A stretch of 64,000 nt of DNA, from positions 1 to 64,000 of the forward strand of contig NZ_JACJSF010000021.1 of assembly GCF_014698035.1 (NCBI RefSeq), in the 5' to 3' direction. Source of the DNA: Desmonostoc muscorum FACHB-395. Lineage in GTDB: Bacteria > Cyanobacteriota > Cyanobacteriia > Cyanobacteriales > Nostocaceae. The notes beneath the pieces were generated by a model. It worked only from the letters and a program-made list of their open reading frames with translations. It was not told where the DNA came from and ran no database searches. Position 1 is the stretch's first letter, and the number at the start of each line of letters is the position of its first letter. The translations under genes were made by a program, and so were the position numbers. Of the stretch, positions 1 through 11,560 are shown in pieces.

Positions 1-648
1 GTAGAAAAGCTCCTCAGCATTGGTATAATGCTATGCTCTAGTAGACAATTAAGGAATTATTTTGCCCACTGTTGCTACTGTACCAATTAGTCGCGCAAAG
101 TGCTGTAAGTAGCAATTTAAAATAATGGAAAAGACACGATCAAATAATATACTTCAGAGCAAGCTCCTCGCTTATTCTTAAAGGGTTGAGGGTAAGGTTC
201 AGAGGATGTTTTAAAAGTCCCCTTATCGGTATCAAAAGTTCAGATCCCCCTAAATCCCCCTTAAAAAGGGGGACTTTAATTCCGGTTCCCCCCTTTTTTA
301 AGGGGGGTTAGGGGGGATCTAGAAGTACTTAAAAGCACAGCCAATTACTTTTAAAACATCCTCTCAGTACCTACTCAACTAAGAACAGCTATAGTTGACA
401 AAACCTTCAGTGATAGCAATGGCAAAATTGTTTTATCTAAAACCCAAAATGTGAATAAAGTCATGCTTAAATTATGACTTTATTCCACTGTGTATTATTA
501 TTTAGTATTTTAAACTAACAGTAATACAGCAAATCAATTAATTCGTGTAACAAACAAACTTACTGGAAACCTAATAAGTAAGAATATTTATTCATAAATT
601 ATTGGTAAATGCTGTAAAAATCTCAAGTAAATCGATGGAAATTTGAAG
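1..648. other. Intergenic stretch with one palindromic repeat
   Basis: No convincing gene is visible. The only structure is the inverted repeat at 242-320, listed separately. The rest is A+T-rich and probably holds the promoter of the small secreted protein that starts at 649. Confidence 0.5.
242..320. repeat. Palindromic C-rich/G-rich repeat (MITE-like), copy 1
   Basis: The arm starting AGATCCCCCTAAATCCCCC and the arm ending TTAGGGGGGATCT are near-perfect inverted copies, each carrying a further run of C or G next to TTAAAAA. The whole can fold into one long hairpin. The same family appears near 59697-60000, where it is interrupted by another element. No transposase is present, so it is a non-coding dispersed repeat. 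Confidence 0.7.
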
Positions 649-891
649 ATGAAACGTATTTTATTAGGTACATTACTTGCTCTCCCATTGGCAATGTCCT
701 CGTTGCCATCGCAGGCATCAGCAGCAGAAATCCTTGTCAAACCCAATGTTCATAGAGTTGCTATTGTGCATAAACCTGTTGTTGCCCGATTTCAACGAAA
801 GCTGATTCCTGCACATTGGGAAACAGTACGACGCGGTAATAGGTGGGTTAAGGTTAGAGTTCCTGCTCGTTATGTAAATGTAAGAGTTTAA
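649..891 (+). CDS. Small secreted basic protein, function unknown
   Basis: An 80-residue protein with a clear Sec signal peptide: basic MKR start, hydrophobic core LLGTLLALPLAM and likely cleavage after ASA near residue 25. The mature part is only about 55 residues and strongly basic, with the motif PAHWETVRRGNRWVKVRVPARY. An upstream in-frame TTG at 643 exists, but ATG 649 gives the normal signal-peptide start. A hairpin with a perfect 9-bp stem follows at 900-936. I do not recognise the family. Size, charge and export suggest a periplasmic or cell-surface role, which is inference only. Confidence 0.65.
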   Translation: MKRILLGTLLALPLAMSSLPSQASAAEILVKPNVHRVAIVHKPVVARFQRKLIPAHWETVRRGNRWVKVRVPARYVNVRV

Positions 892-899
892 TATCTAAA

Positions 900-936
900 T
901 AGAGGCTAACAATCCTACTTGGGTTTTTAGCCTCTA
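900..936 (+). terminator. Hairpin after the small secreted protein
   Basis: TAGAGGCTA at 900-908 is the exact reverse complement of TAGCCTCTA at 928-936, giving a 9-bp stem with a 19-nt loop, followed by a weakly T-rich stretch. It starts 9 nt after the stop codon. It is probably a terminator, but the T tract is poor. Confidence 0.5.
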
Positions 937-1009
937 TTAGGTAAAATTTTGTGCTAAATAAGACTTACAAAGTAAATAAAAGTATCGGATATAAATCAAT
1001 TTAATTAAC

Positions 1010-1951
1010 ATGAATATTTATCAAAATTCTCGGATTTTAAAAAAACTTCTCATAGTTATACTTGGAATTACTTTATTGACAGCCTGCGATTCCATTCAGG
1101 CTGAAGAAAAAAATATAACTAAAGCAAAAATCTTGAGTGGTGATAATTATGGAGAACTATATGATCAAGGAAAGTTACGTACTTACTATTTGTACACTCC
1201 AAAATCTTATAATCCAGACCGCCCAATGCCGTTAGTTTTAGTGTTTCATGGAGATGATGGTAATGGTAAGTCTATCAGTAATGTGACTCGCTTCAATGAA
1301 TTAGCAGATAAAAAAGGATTTATTGTTGTTTATCCAGATGGAATTGACCAAAAATGGAGCCTTAGAGGTAACGCTCAAGGAAGGGTGGATGATGTTTCGT
1401 TTGTCAATGCTTTGATTAATCATCTTCAGCAGCAAATCAATATTGATAGCCATAAAATTTATGCCACTGGTTTTTCTAGAGGTGCAATACTTACTCAAGC
1501 ACTGGCTTGTAAGTTACCTGATAAAATTTCTGGTTTTGCATCAGTAGCTGGTTCGCTCCCAGTTAGACTCAAATCTAATTGCCAGCCTCGAACTTCCATA
1601 TCAATGTTAACGATCAACGGTACAAACGATCGCGATGTACTTTATGAAGGTGACGATCATACTCAACGAGGAGCGTTGCTTTCTATTTCAGATATGGTAG
1701 ATTTTTGGCGATCGCACGATCAATGTACTTCATCAAATAAATCTCCTGACTTTGCTGAAGATAAAGTGAAAACCGCTATCTACACAGGTTGTAGTGGCAA
1801 CTCAGAAGTCTGGCAGCTAGCGGTAATAAACGGTGGACATTTCTGGCCTGGTGGTTCCTCATCTGACAAAAGTCTAAACAAATTCAATGCAAAGCTGGGG
1901 CTGAATGCCAGTGAAACAATTTGGAACTTTTTTGAAAGTCACAGTTCGTAA
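1010..1951 (+). CDS. Lipoprotein esterase, PHB depolymerase/feruloyl esterase-like
   Basis: A 313-residue alpha/beta hydrolase of the LpqC / polyhydroxybutyrate depolymerase-like esterase family. The N-terminus is a lipoprotein signal with lipobox LTAC (Cys26), so the enzyme is expected to be lipid-anchored outside the cytoplasm. The core shows PLVLVFHGDDGNG (oxyanion region, about 75-85), the nucleophile elbow GFSRG (Ser156) and a C-terminal GGHFWPGG carrying the catalytic His. Family members hydrolyse ester bonds of short polyesters or aromatic esters; the substrate here is unknown. The gene converges with the dienelactone hydrolase gene, leaving about 10 nt between the two stop codons. Confidence 0.75.
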   Translation: MNIYQNSRILKKLLIVILGITLLTACDSIQAEEKNITKAKILSGDNYGELYDQGKLRTYYLYTPKSYNPDRPMPLVLVFHGDDGNGKSISNVTRFNELADKKGFIVVYPDGIDQKWSLRGNAQGRVDDVSFVNALINHLQQQINIDSHKIYATGFSRGAILTQALACKLPDKISGFASVAGSLPVRLKSNCQPRTSISMLTINGTNDRDVLYEGDDHTQRGALLSISDMVDFWRSHDQCTSSNKSPDFAEDKVKTAIYTGCSGNSEVWQLAVINGGHFWPGGSSSDKSLNKFNAKLGLNASETIWNFFESHSS

Positions 1952-1961
1952 ACCGATACCT

Positions 1962-2795
1962 TTAAACACCATTTTGCTTAAACCATGCCAAAAGACGTTT
2001 CCAACCGTCCTTAGCATCTTTCTCGCGGTAGGAGGGGCGATAATCGGCAAAAAAAGCGTGCGGTGCATAGGGGTAGACGATGATTTCAGATTTGCTGCTG
2101 CTAGACTTTAAGCGATCGCGCATCTGTTCTACTGTATCAAGGGGAATACCCGTATCTTTGCCACCGTAAAGTCCGAGAATGGGGACTGTCAGTTTTGATG
2201 CAATATCAATTGGATACTTGGGCTGAAGTTCGGTAGCATCGCCCACAAGTCGCCCATACCATGCTACACCTGCCTTCACCTTGGGATTGTGTGCCGCATA
2301 CAACCAGGTAATGCGGCCACCCCAGCAGAAACCTGTAATCGCCAATTTATTGGCATTGCCTTTAGCTGATTTCACAGCCCATTTTACCGTCGCATCGAGA
2401 TCGGATAACACTTGAGAATCTGGTACTTTGGCAACAATTGGGCGAATTTCGTCTATACTGCTTAACTTAGTGACATCGCCTTGACGGATAAATAATTCCG
2501 GTGCGATCGCCAAGTATCCCAACTGAGCAAAACGACGAGTAACATCTTGAATATGCTCGTGTACACCAAAGATTTCTTGGATTACCAAGACTATGGGGAA
2601 ATTTTCACCAGTGGCGGGTGCTGCTCTGTAAGCAGGAATTTCGCCATCTTTGACGGGAATTTTCACTGCACCAGCTACCAACCCCTTAGCATCGGTAGCG
2701 GTGACTTGAGCAGAAATGGGTTGCACTGCCAAAGCAAAACCCGTCGCCAAGGTGCTTGTTGCGATAAATTTGCGGCGTGTTATTTCTTTCATCAT
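1962..2795 (-). CDS. Dienelactone hydrolase family protein, Tat-exported
   Basis: A 277-residue protein. The N-terminus [19 protein letters not shown] is a twin-arginine signal, so the folded enzyme should be exported. The core matches dienelactone hydrolases: VIQEIFG with the conserved Glu (about 74), the Cys nucleophile elbow GFCWGG (Cys157), GGKDTGIP with the catalytic Asp (about 214) and YPYAPHAFF with the catalytic His (about 246). Cys in place of Ser in the elbow is diagnostic of the family. The physiological substrate in cyanobacteria is not established. It is convergent with the upstream lipoprotein esterase; both are exported hydrolases, but they are not co-transcribed. Confidence 0.85.
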   Translation of the reverse strand: MMKEITRRKFIATSTLATGFALAVQPISAQVTATDAKGLVAGAVKIPVKDGEIPAYRAAPATGENFPIVLVIQEIFGVHEHIQDVTRRFAQLGYLAIAPELFIRQGDVTKLSSIDEIRPIVAKVPDSQVLSDLDATVKWAVKSAKGNANKLAITGFCWGGRITWLYAAHNPKVKAGVAWYGRLVGDATELQPKYPIDIASKLTVPILGLYGGKDTGIPLDTVEQMRDRLKSSSSKSEIIVYPYAPHAFFADYRPSYREKDAKDGWKRLLAWFKQNGV

Positions 2796-3279
2796 CTCTA
2801 CCTTAAATTGGCGGAAACTTTATTGTTGGTTATCAGTACAGTAGTACGACAACAAATATTACAATTTATGAATCAGTTTACCGTAATATTTTAGATTCGT
2901 TTGCTGTCCAAATGTTTTTTCTGTGTGGCTCTTGTCAGAGAAAAGTCGCCTGTATTGGCAAAGAAAAGCCACGGGATAAGCAATTTTCTGTACTGAGTTA
3001 CTTTCTGGCTGGGTTCTCATATCTCAAATGCGCGGAAGAGTAGGTGTAGAAATTCTAAAGTCCCCAAAAAGTGCTTCTATTCCAAATACAGTAAGGCTTT
3101 CAACCCATTAGTCACCTAATCCTAATCCGCGCAATCTCTAAAATGCTTACCAAAAGACGATTTCAGCCTTTAAATTTTTTGGCACTCTTTCCAAACAAAT
3201 TCTGTAATGCTATGATTGCCCTTGAATCGCGCAACTGTACCTTGAAAATTAAATACAGCTTGGGTTTCAGGCTCCCGCT
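2796..3279. promoter_or_regulatory. Non-coding stretch upstream of the CRISPR array, probable leader
   Basis: No gene is visible. The repeat orientation (3' end ATTGAAAC on the + strand) and the decayed repeats at the right end both place the leader on this side. The stretch just before the first repeat is A+T-rich, as leaders usually are. I cannot point to a specific promoter or anchoring motif. Confidence 0.45.
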
Positions 3280-4342
3280 ATTGCAATTTATCAAAATCCC
3301 TATTAGGGATTGAAACCAGACAATGCTTTTAATTGGGCACGAGTCCAACGGATTGCAATTTATCAAAATCCCTATTAGGGATTGAAACGCGGAAGTTTGG
3401 GAGAGATGCCAAGAGGTCGGATTGCATTGCAATTTATCAAAATCCCTATTAGGGATTGAAACTTTGTGATTTTGTAAGGTGTTCCAGTACTATCGAATTG
3501 CAATTTATCAAAATCCCTATTAGGGATTGAAACTCAGCATCAATTGCTAATTCAGCGACTTGAGCGCATTGCAATTTATCAAAATCCCTATTAGGGATTG
3601 AAACTTATAAGGCTTCCTGACCCGTATATCATGGGTACTTGAGTATTGCAATTTATCAAAATCCCTATTAGGGATTGAAACTTTGTGCCCCACTAAAATG
3701 CAAGCAATAGAAATCACTAATTGCAATTTATCAAAATCCCTATTAGGGATTGAAACTTCTAGTAGCGGCTCAAAAGACACAAATCTAGTCGCATTGCAAT
3801 TTATCAAAATCCCTATTAGGGATTGAAACCCGTTCGGTCGCTACCGCTAACGCTAATGCCGCTGATTGCAATTTATCAAAATCCCTATTAGGGATTGAAA
3901 CAGCATCACCGCTCAAGATGAAGGGGATTACAAAATCGAAATTGCAATTTATCAAAATCCCTATTAGGGATTGAAACCGAAATATCAAGGAGAAGTTCTA
4001 AGCTGTGGGCAAATTGCAATTTATCAAAATCCCTATTAGGGATTGAAACTCAAAGCTTTGCAGGCATTGCCAAGACCTAAAAATTGCAATTTATCAAAAT
4101 CCCTATTAGGGATTGAAACTCTAATCACCTTGGGGCGATACCAGTAGACGATTTCCATTGCAATTTATCAAAATCCCTATTAGGGATTGAAACAGAGCGG
4201 CCGCGAATTCTATTACTTCAAAAACATTATTGCAATTTATCAAAATCCCTATTAGGGATTTAAACTCAATCGGGATAGTGAGAATATTATTTCTATAAGC
4301 TATTGATTGCAATTTATCAAAATCCCTACTAGGGATTTAAAC
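3280..4342 (+). CRISPR. CRISPR array, 15 repeats of 37 nt and 14 spacers
   Basis: The 37-nt repeat begins ATTGCAATTTATC and ends GGGATTGAAAC. Repeats start at 3280, 3352, 3426, 3497, 3568, 3645, 3720, 3793, 3865, 3941, 4013, 4083, 4157, 4229 and 4306. Spacers are 33-40 nt and all differ. Within the repeat AATCCCT and AGGGATT form a 7-bp hairpin. The 3' end ATTGAAAC is the typical 8-nt crRNA handle of type I-A/I-B/I-D/III systems. Repeats 1-13 are identical; repeat 14 reads GGGATTTAAAC, and repeat 15 adds a T-to-C change (CCCTACTAGGG). Decay at the right end fixes the direction as left to right. No cas gene lies in the window, so the array is stand-alone as far as can be seen. Open reading frames across it on the minus strand are artefacts of the repeat. 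Confidence 0.98.
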
Positions 4343-4347
4343 CAATG

Positions 4348-4375
4348 AGAAAAGGGTGGACAAGTAGCCCACCCT
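4348..4375 (-). terminator. Rho-independent terminator of nifH
   Basis: On the minus strand AGGGTGG and CCACCCT form a 7-bp stem followed by TTTT, 20 nt beyond the nifH stop codon. It starts 6 nt from the last CRISPR repeat, so it also separates the two convergent units. Confidence 0.75.
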
Positions 4376-4395
4376 AAACCATTATTTAATTAGTA

Positions 4396-6565
<2,170 letters not shown>

Positions 6566-6594
6566 CTCGTTTCCAGTCTCTAGCTGGAAACGAG
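6566..6594. terminator. Strong hairpin between rsgA and the nifH upstream region
   Basis: CTCGTTTCCAG at 6566-6576 and CTGGAAACGAG at 6584-6594 form a perfect 11-bp stem with a 7-nt loop. On the + strand it is followed by GTTTT. On the minus strand it lies 40 nt past the rsgA stop codon, but the T tract there is absent. It may act as a terminator or a transcript 3'-end stabiliser for rsgA. Confidence 0.55.
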
Positions 6595-6633
6595 GTTTTA
6601 AAAGAGTTTTAGCTGAAGTTGATACCTGTGCAA

Positions 6634-7695
6634 TTAGCGCTTGTGATGATTTCGCATGGCTTTATGAATCTTTTTCCAGCGTTCTTTCTCGGCTAGTTGC
6701 ATCCTCTGGTCTTGTTTGCGGGTAAGGTAATCGAGTTCTTTTTGCAACTTTTGGTAGCTGAGAAACCTGGAATAATCAAGTTCTCCTTCAGCCAAAGCCT
6801 TCTGCACTACACAACCGGGTTCGTTATTATGCTGACAATTGCGAAAATGGCATTTTTGCGCCAAGGTTTCTATATCTGTAAAAGTTTCTTGCAAACCTTC
6901 GTCACTTGCCCAAATTTGGATTTCCCGCATTCCTGGCGTATCAATAATTAATCCACCAGTAGAGAGCAAAATTAATTCACGATGAGTTGTTGTGTGCCTA
7001 CCTCGGTCATCACCTCGCCGTACTGGTTGTACCATTTGCACAGATGTACCTTGTAGCTGGTTAGTGATGGTGGATTTACCAACACCAGAAGACCCCAACA
7101 AAGCAACTGTTTGTCCTGTTTGCAAGTAAGGTTTTAAGCCATCTAATCCTTGATGATTGGTGGCACTTAAAACTACAATTGGTACACCCAAAGCAACTGC
7201 TTCTACTTGTGCTAAGTACTCTTCTAGAGAGTTGCACAAATCTGCTTTGTTTAACACCAATACTGGATTTGCACCACTTTCCCAAGCCAGAATTAGATAA
7301 CGTTCAACTCTTCTAGGGTTAAAATCGCCATCCAGCCCTGAGACTAAGAAAACTGTATCAATATTAGCTGCAACAATTTGTTCTTCTGTTTTACTACCCA
7401 CCGTCTTGCGGGAGAATTTGCTTTTCCTGGGTAAAATCTCGTTGATGGTGGCTTGTCTTTCAGATTCTCTTACACTAATAACAACCCAATCTCCCACTGC
7501 TGGAAAGTCTTGTGGTTGGGAAGCCCGATGCCGCAATTTGCCTGCAACTTCTGCTGAAAGTTCTCCCTCTTCACTATAAAGGGTGTAAGTATTTTTGTAT
7601 TCAATGGCAACCCTACCAAAACTAAATCCTTGTAAGCGATAGGGTTCAAAGCTGCGAGCAAAAAAGTCACTCCAGCCTAAATAATCCAAATTCAT
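6634..7695 (-). CDS. rsgA: Small ribosomal subunit biogenesis GTPase RsgA
   Basis: A circularly permuted GTPase that helps mature the 30S subunit. The N-terminal OB-fold (about 1-100) is followed by the permuted G motifs: G4 (VLNKADL), G1 (GSSGVGKST) and G3 (DTPGMRE). A C-terminal zinc-binding knuckle with spacing C-x4-C-x-H-x5-C ([14 protein letters not shown]) is diagnostic. I place the start at ATG 7695 ([12 protein letters not shown], 353 residues), because GAGGAAA lies 4-10 nt upstream. The longer frame from 7779 would add 28 residues without similarity to the family. The C-terminus is a Lys/Arg-rich helix. An upstream small ORF (7802-7900) is on the same strand. Confidence 0.93.
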   Translation of the reverse strand: MNLDYLGWSDFFARSFEPYRLQGFSFGRVAIEYKNTYTLYSEEGELSAEVAGKLRHRASQPQDFPAVGDWVVISVRESERQATINEILPRKSKFSRKTVGSKTEEQIVAANIDTVFLVSGLDGDFNPRRVERYLILAWESGANPVLVLNKADLCNSLEEYLAQVEAVALGVPIVVLSATNHQGLDGLKPYLQTGQTVALLGSSGVGKSTITNQLQGTSVQMVQPVRRGDDRGRHTTTHRELILLSTGGLIIDTPGMREIQIWASDEGLQETFTDIETLAQKCHFRNCQHNNEPGCVVQKALAEGELDYSRFLSYQKLQKELDYLTRKQDQRMQLAEKERWKKIHKAMRNHHKR

Positions 7696-7801
7696 TGATA
7701 TTTCCTCGATGTGTGCTACTTGTTTTGCACAAGGTTCCACAGAGGAGGACATTTCTATGCATGGAAGCCACCAGCACAATAATGTCTGTAAATTCTAGTT
7801 T

Positions 7802-7900
7802 TCATTCCTGTAGGAAAGAGGACTGAACAAGAATCTCTGTGCCTTGTGTCCGTTGGGTTGGGATGGTCACATTAACCCGGACTGCTAGCAACTCAGTCAT
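7802..7900 (-). CDS. Putative 32-residue small protein with a strong ribosome site
   Basis: The frame MTELLAVRVNVTIPTQ... is 32 codons long and ends in QSSFLQE. Upstream of the ATG stands AAGGAGG, ending 7 nt before the start codon, one of the best Shine-Dalgarno sequences in the window. A TAGATT/TTTACT-type A+T-rich stretch lies about 25-35 nt further upstream. It sits on the same strand 107 nt before rsgA, so it could be a small protein or an upstream leader ORF. It is too short for family recognition and shows no membrane segment or Cys motif. The call rests on the ribosome site alone. Confidence 0.4.
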   Translation of the reverse strand: MTELLAVRVNVTIPTQRTQGTEILVQSSFLQE

Positions 7901-8145
7901 AGTTCGTCCTCCTTATGTACTACAGTAAATAATCTACATTACTACATTAGCCTATTCCAGAAATTTCGTTATAAAAAGCAGATATAGCAATCTGATTTGA
8001 TTTCTGTTCGCGCAGTGCAAGCGCGATAGGAAGGCAACAGGGAATAGTTAAAAAGCCTATTTGAGCTATACTGATTTTTTTCAAAAATCAAATATGAGTC
8101 CTATATTAAGCTTGCTTTGCTCTTAACTCCTAACTTCTGTCTTTT

Positions 8146-8586
8146 TCAAATAGCTCTTTGTCGCACCTGTGGCCCATCAAGTCCTTGTTTAATCCAACTC
8201 AAGCATTCGTATTCGGATTTGAATAATTTTGGAGCCGCAATATTATTCAATAACTCTGGTGGATAATGGTCATAAAAGGATTTGTCTCCTTCTTGAAAGA
8301 TAATAATCAAATGGTTACGGTAAATGTAGCGAGACTTAAAAGAATCTCTCTGGTTAACAAAGTCTGAGTTTTGATCGATATGCTCTTTTGCAATGTCAAT
8401 GATATTACTAACGCTACTTCCATAGATTTTTGCTGGGTTTTCTGCTTTATGAAATTGGCTTCTATGACCAATTTCAGATAGCAATTTATAAGAATAAATC
8501 TCGTAATTATCAACTTTCCCAAAAACGAATGGAATGATGAGATATCCTTTGTATGAGACTGAACTTTCATAAAGAAGACGACTCAT
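8146..8586 (-). CDS. Hypothetical protein, about 146 residues
   Basis: The frame is open from 8616, but the start at ATG 8586 (MSRLLYESSVSYKGYL) is preceded by AAAGGAGG with ideal spacing, so I use it. The protein is soluble-looking and rich in Tyr, Ile and Ser: RYIYRNHLIIIFQEG near the middle and FKSEYECLSWIKQGLDGPQV at the C-terminus. I do not recognise a family. The flanks are non-coding on both sides (7901-8145 and 8587-8871), so it is probably monocistronic. Confidence 0.6.
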   Translation of the reverse strand: MSRLLYESSVSYKGYLIIPFVFGKVDNYEIYSYKLLSEIGHRSQFHKAENPAKIYGSSVSNIIDIAKEHIDQNSDFVNQRDSFKSRYIYRNHLIIIFQEGDKSFYDHYPPELLNNIAAPKLFKSEYECLSWIKQGLDGPQVRQRAI

Positions 8587-8871
8587 CTTAACCTCCTTTG
8601 GCGTAACTACTTTCAAAAAATGCTTAAATTACATATTAAAAATCAATACTTTTCTTTTTAGATATATTTATGTATCATCTAAACCCTCATCACCATTTAA
8701 CAAAAATGGTAATAGCCGTTTTTGTCAAGAAGAAAGAAATATCAAGCATTAACAGAAAAGTACTGAAATACTAATTATCGCTCTTTTTTTATCGCTAAAC
8801 ATTAGATATATTATAAAATTTATAAATTTCATTCTGTGGGACTATTTCCTTTGATCCTTGCGCCTTGCCTT

Positions 8872-9729
8872 TCAAGACCATAAACTCAGCTGATTTGGAG
8901 GATGCTCAAGGTTATTCCAAGGTAAGGGTGGAACTGGTGTATCACTCTGTTCTAATAGCTGTTGGAAGTGACGCGCTATGTTAGGCGATCGCGCTTCTAT
9001 TGGACAATGAACAAAGAAATAAATTCGCACTCCCGCCTGTAACCATTGCTGAATCTGCCTTACCCACTCTTCCATAAACGGCTGATTCACTGATAAATTT
9101 GGATGGGAAATAAACCGAATCAGAGTAAAAGGTGCTGTCACACTCAATTGCAACGGTAATTTGGGTTTACGTCGTTCTGATTGCAACTGAGGGTCACCAT
9201 CTCCAGTGTAAATGGGGCGCGAGTCTAAAAGTACCCGTCCTACCCCTAGCTTTTGCAAAAGCGCTGTCAAATTACTAGCATGGGGTTCTCTGAACCAGTC
9301 GGGATGACGAACTTCCAGGGCTAGGGGTGCATCTGTGCGCGGCCAAGCTTCCAGAAAGCTAGTCAAATCTTCAAGTAATGCAGGTGCATAACTAGGTGGT
9401 AACTGGGCAAATATTGGCCCAAGATGCTTACCTAAAGGGCGCATCCCTTCCAGAAATTTTAAAGCCGCCGGAATATAAGGTTGTAGCAACCCTTGATGGG
9501 TAATATCTCGCGGTAATTTTAGACAAAATTCAAAACCTGCTGGAGTTTCAGCAGCCCAACGGGTTACTGTTTGTTGGTTAGGCACGGCATAAAAGGTGGT
9601 GTTACCTTCTACAGTGGTGAAGCGACGACTGTAGAGATTGAGAAAATCGGCGGTGCGAGTACCTTGGGGGTAAAGTTCACCAACCCAACCTTTATATGCC
9701 CAAACAGCACAACCAATAAAAAAGTTCAC
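8872..9729 (-). CDS. DUF72 family protein (YecE-like)
   Basis: A 285-residue TIM-barrel protein of the DUF72 family. Family hallmarks are visible: the N-terminal IGCAVWAYKGWVGELYP with a following Phe/Tyr/Thr-rich helix, NTTFYAVPNQQTVTRWAAETP, the FCLKLPRDITH strand and LGPIFAQLPPSY. The central LALEVRHPDWF and the late YFFVHCPIEARSPNIARHFQQLL also fit. The biochemical role of the family is not established. The start is at ATG 9729; the gene stands alone between two non-coding stretches. Confidence 0.85.
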   Translation of the reverse strand: MNFFIGCAVWAYKGWVGELYPQGTRTADFLNLYSRRFTTVEGNTTFYAVPNQQTVTRWAAETPAGFEFCLKLPRDITHQGLLQPYIPAALKFLEGMRPLGKHLGPIFAQLPPSYAPALLEDLTSFLEAWPRTDAPLALEVRHPDWFREPHASNLTALLQKLGVGRVLLDSRPIYTGDGDPQLQSERRKPKLPLQLSVTAPFTLIRFISHPNLSVNQPFMEEWVRQIQQWLQAGVRIYFFVHCPIEARSPNIARHFQQLLEQSDTPVPPLPWNNLEHPPNQLSLWS

Positions 9730-10110
9730 AATGCCTAAAAGCCTTGATGTATCATATTCAATTTTACAGGTTGGTTGTAAATTCCTGACTCTTCACGGCA
9801 TCTGGAAAACCTCTCTCTAAATCTCTCTCCTAAAAGGAGAGAGACTTTAAATTTTCCCCCTTCCCGCGTCGGGAAGGGGGTTAGGGGGTTAGGTTTTTGG
9901 TGGACTTTTCTACATAACGTGAAAAATCAGCCATAATTTAAGGTGCGTAGCAGAGCGTAACGCAAGCTTTAAGTGCAAAAAAGGGCTTTGTTGGGTTGAT
10001 GTAAGAAAACCTAACATCGATACAGAGTGTTAGGTTCTGTGTTGCTTAAACCAACAAAGCCTTAGACCTTTTTAAAGCTAAAAGTTTGTGGCTCCCGGCT
10101 TTGAAAAGAC
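9730..10110. repeat. Non-coding stretch with three hairpin-forming repeats
   Basis: Three inverted repeats fill this stretch. CTCTCTCC/GGAGAGAG lies at 9823-9843, and CCCCCTTCCC/GGGAAGGGGG at 9856-9880. A nested pair has outer arms at about 9983-9996 and 10049-10061 (GGCTTTGTTGG with its complement) and inner arms AACCTAACA/TGTTAGGTT at 10008-10036. The last pair looks like a small MITE-type repeat. No open frame with a ribosome site is seen. Confidence 0.55.
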
Positions 10111-10716
10111 TTAACGACACTGGCGATATTTGACGTGATAAACCAACCCTCGGTGGGCGAGGTCAAAGGAGTCAACAGTTGCCATACCTTGACCACTGGC
10201 GGTCATTGCAGCATTTACCCGCATATTTACACTGTCACCACAGCGTGACCAAACATCAGCCACAGTCACTAATTGATCGCGAACGTTGTAATCACTTTCG
10301 CCGTTAAATGTCCGAGAAAAAACAGGGCCGCGCTGACCAGCAAAAAAGTACTCTGCTCTTAGTCTGCCAATTGTGCTAGGAGCAACATAGCCCCGATAAT
10401 CAGCATCGTAGAGGGAAATTTGAAAGCCTTGGGGGACTTTGATCGGAATACTTAAGTTACAGTTTTTGCGTCTTTCTTCTGCTTTATTCCCTACAGCTAT
10501 AAACTTATCAAATAGAATACTTAGCTCTTGACCATCGGGACTGACACTTACACTAGCAGATCCTTCAGGGCAGCCATTACCACCATATTCTGCACCTACA
10601 ATTTCCACTTTGTCGTTAGCAAAAGCAGGGCCGACGGAAGCTGTTATCAGTGTAGCCGCAGCTAGAAAAGATTTGATAAAGTTGATAGATGTTGTCTTGA
10701 AATTTTGATTATTCAT
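10111..10716 (-). CDS. DUF4360 family secreted protein
   Basis: A 201-residue protein with a Sec signal peptide (hydrophobic FLAAATLITASVGPAFA, cleavage near residue 33). The mature part matches the DUF4360 pattern: GAEYGGNGCPEGSASVSVSPDGQELSILFDKF, then the conserved NCNLSIPIKVPQGFQISLYDADYRGY. It has four cysteines in the mature region (GCPEG, KNCNL, SRCGD and the terminal YRQCR), probably two disulfides. The family is common among exported proteins of fungi and bacteria and its function is unknown. The ATG at 10716 follows AGGTGAG (ACAGGTGAGTTATG), a reasonable ribosome site. Confidence 0.8.
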   Translation of the reverse strand: MNNQNFKTTSINFIKSFLAAATLITASVGPAFANDKVEIVGAEYGGNGCPEGSASVSVSPDGQELSILFDKFIAVGNKAEERRKNCNLSIPIKVPQGFQISLYDADYRGYVAPSTIGRLRAEYFFAGQRGPVFSRTFNGESDYNVRDQLVTVADVWSRCGDSVNMRVNAAMTASGQGMATVDSFDLAHRGLVYHVKYRQCR

Positions 10717-11503
10717 AACTCACCTGTTTTGAGTATTTGGATAGTGTTAGCTCCAAATTCGTTGCGGCTGATTCCGGAAAACTGATCGTTAAAAAATCAG
10801 TATCAACCATATTTAAATGGGAGAAAAAGCCCATGTATCGCTTATGACAAGCTGATAGATTCTTGATATATAAAGAATCTAAAGCAAACTTATTTCCGGT
10901 TAAATAATCAACGCATTAATAGGGTAAGTATAAATTTGCAAACTAGACAATCTGCTCAAAGATGCCGAAATATAGACTATTAAAGCCATAATAGACATCT
11001 CAAAACTATCGAGAAGTTAGCTGTTTAACTTACCGAAGCTACATCTGCATATTGAAATTTAGGTAACTAGAATTAAACTGAATTAGTTATAGAAGTATCT
11101 AAATTAAATTCAGTATTCTGATTTAGAGTAAATACGTAATTAATGTATGACTGCTGAATAAAAAGTAATACATTACCTCACTAAATAAAATATTTAGCAG
11201 TCTACAATTAGCGATATTTTTCTCTAATTAATTCTAATTTTTGACTTCTAACTTCTTAGTTAAGCCTTGGATATTTAATCTGTACTTGCTTAATGACTAA
11301 AGATTTTATATTGTGTTCCCGTAAAATTGACTAGGCGATCGCAATTAATGATTTAACCGCCAGGCAAGGGCACAGCATTACTTATGCGTGTCAACTTAGG
11401 TACTTATACCAAAACGTTTGGGTTAAGGGCTACTGGTAAAAATTTTGGGTTTTTGAGACGCGATAAATCGCCGTCTCTACAAGTGTTTTGGTCTTTTATA
11501 CTC
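10717..11503. other. A+T-rich non-coding stretch
   Basis: Nearly 800 nt with no gene, RNA gene or clear repeat that I can support. It probably holds the promoter of the DUF4360 gene at its left end. Confidence 0.5.
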
Positions 11504-11533
11504 AAAAAAATTGGGTAGCACACCTGTGCTACC
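11504..11533 (-). terminator. Rho-independent terminator of the J-domain/pentapeptide gene
   Basis: On the minus strand GGTAGCAC-AGGT-GTGCTACC forms a perfect 8-bp stem with a 4-nt loop, followed by CAA and seven T residues. It lies 28 nt past the stop codon. Confidence 0.85.
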
Positions 11534-11560
11534 TGACTCTGTGTCGTAGTGCAACATCGG

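Noticed and set aside
3163..4312. Several minus-strand open frames of 63-89 codons across the CRISPR array
   Set aside because: They translate the repeat (SLIGILINCN and SIPNRDFDKLQ motifs) and have no independent ribosome sites; they are shadows of the array.
7696..7779. N-terminal extension of RsgA
   Set aside because: The extra 28 residues are unlike the family and the internal ATG at 7695 has GAGGAAA at the right distance.
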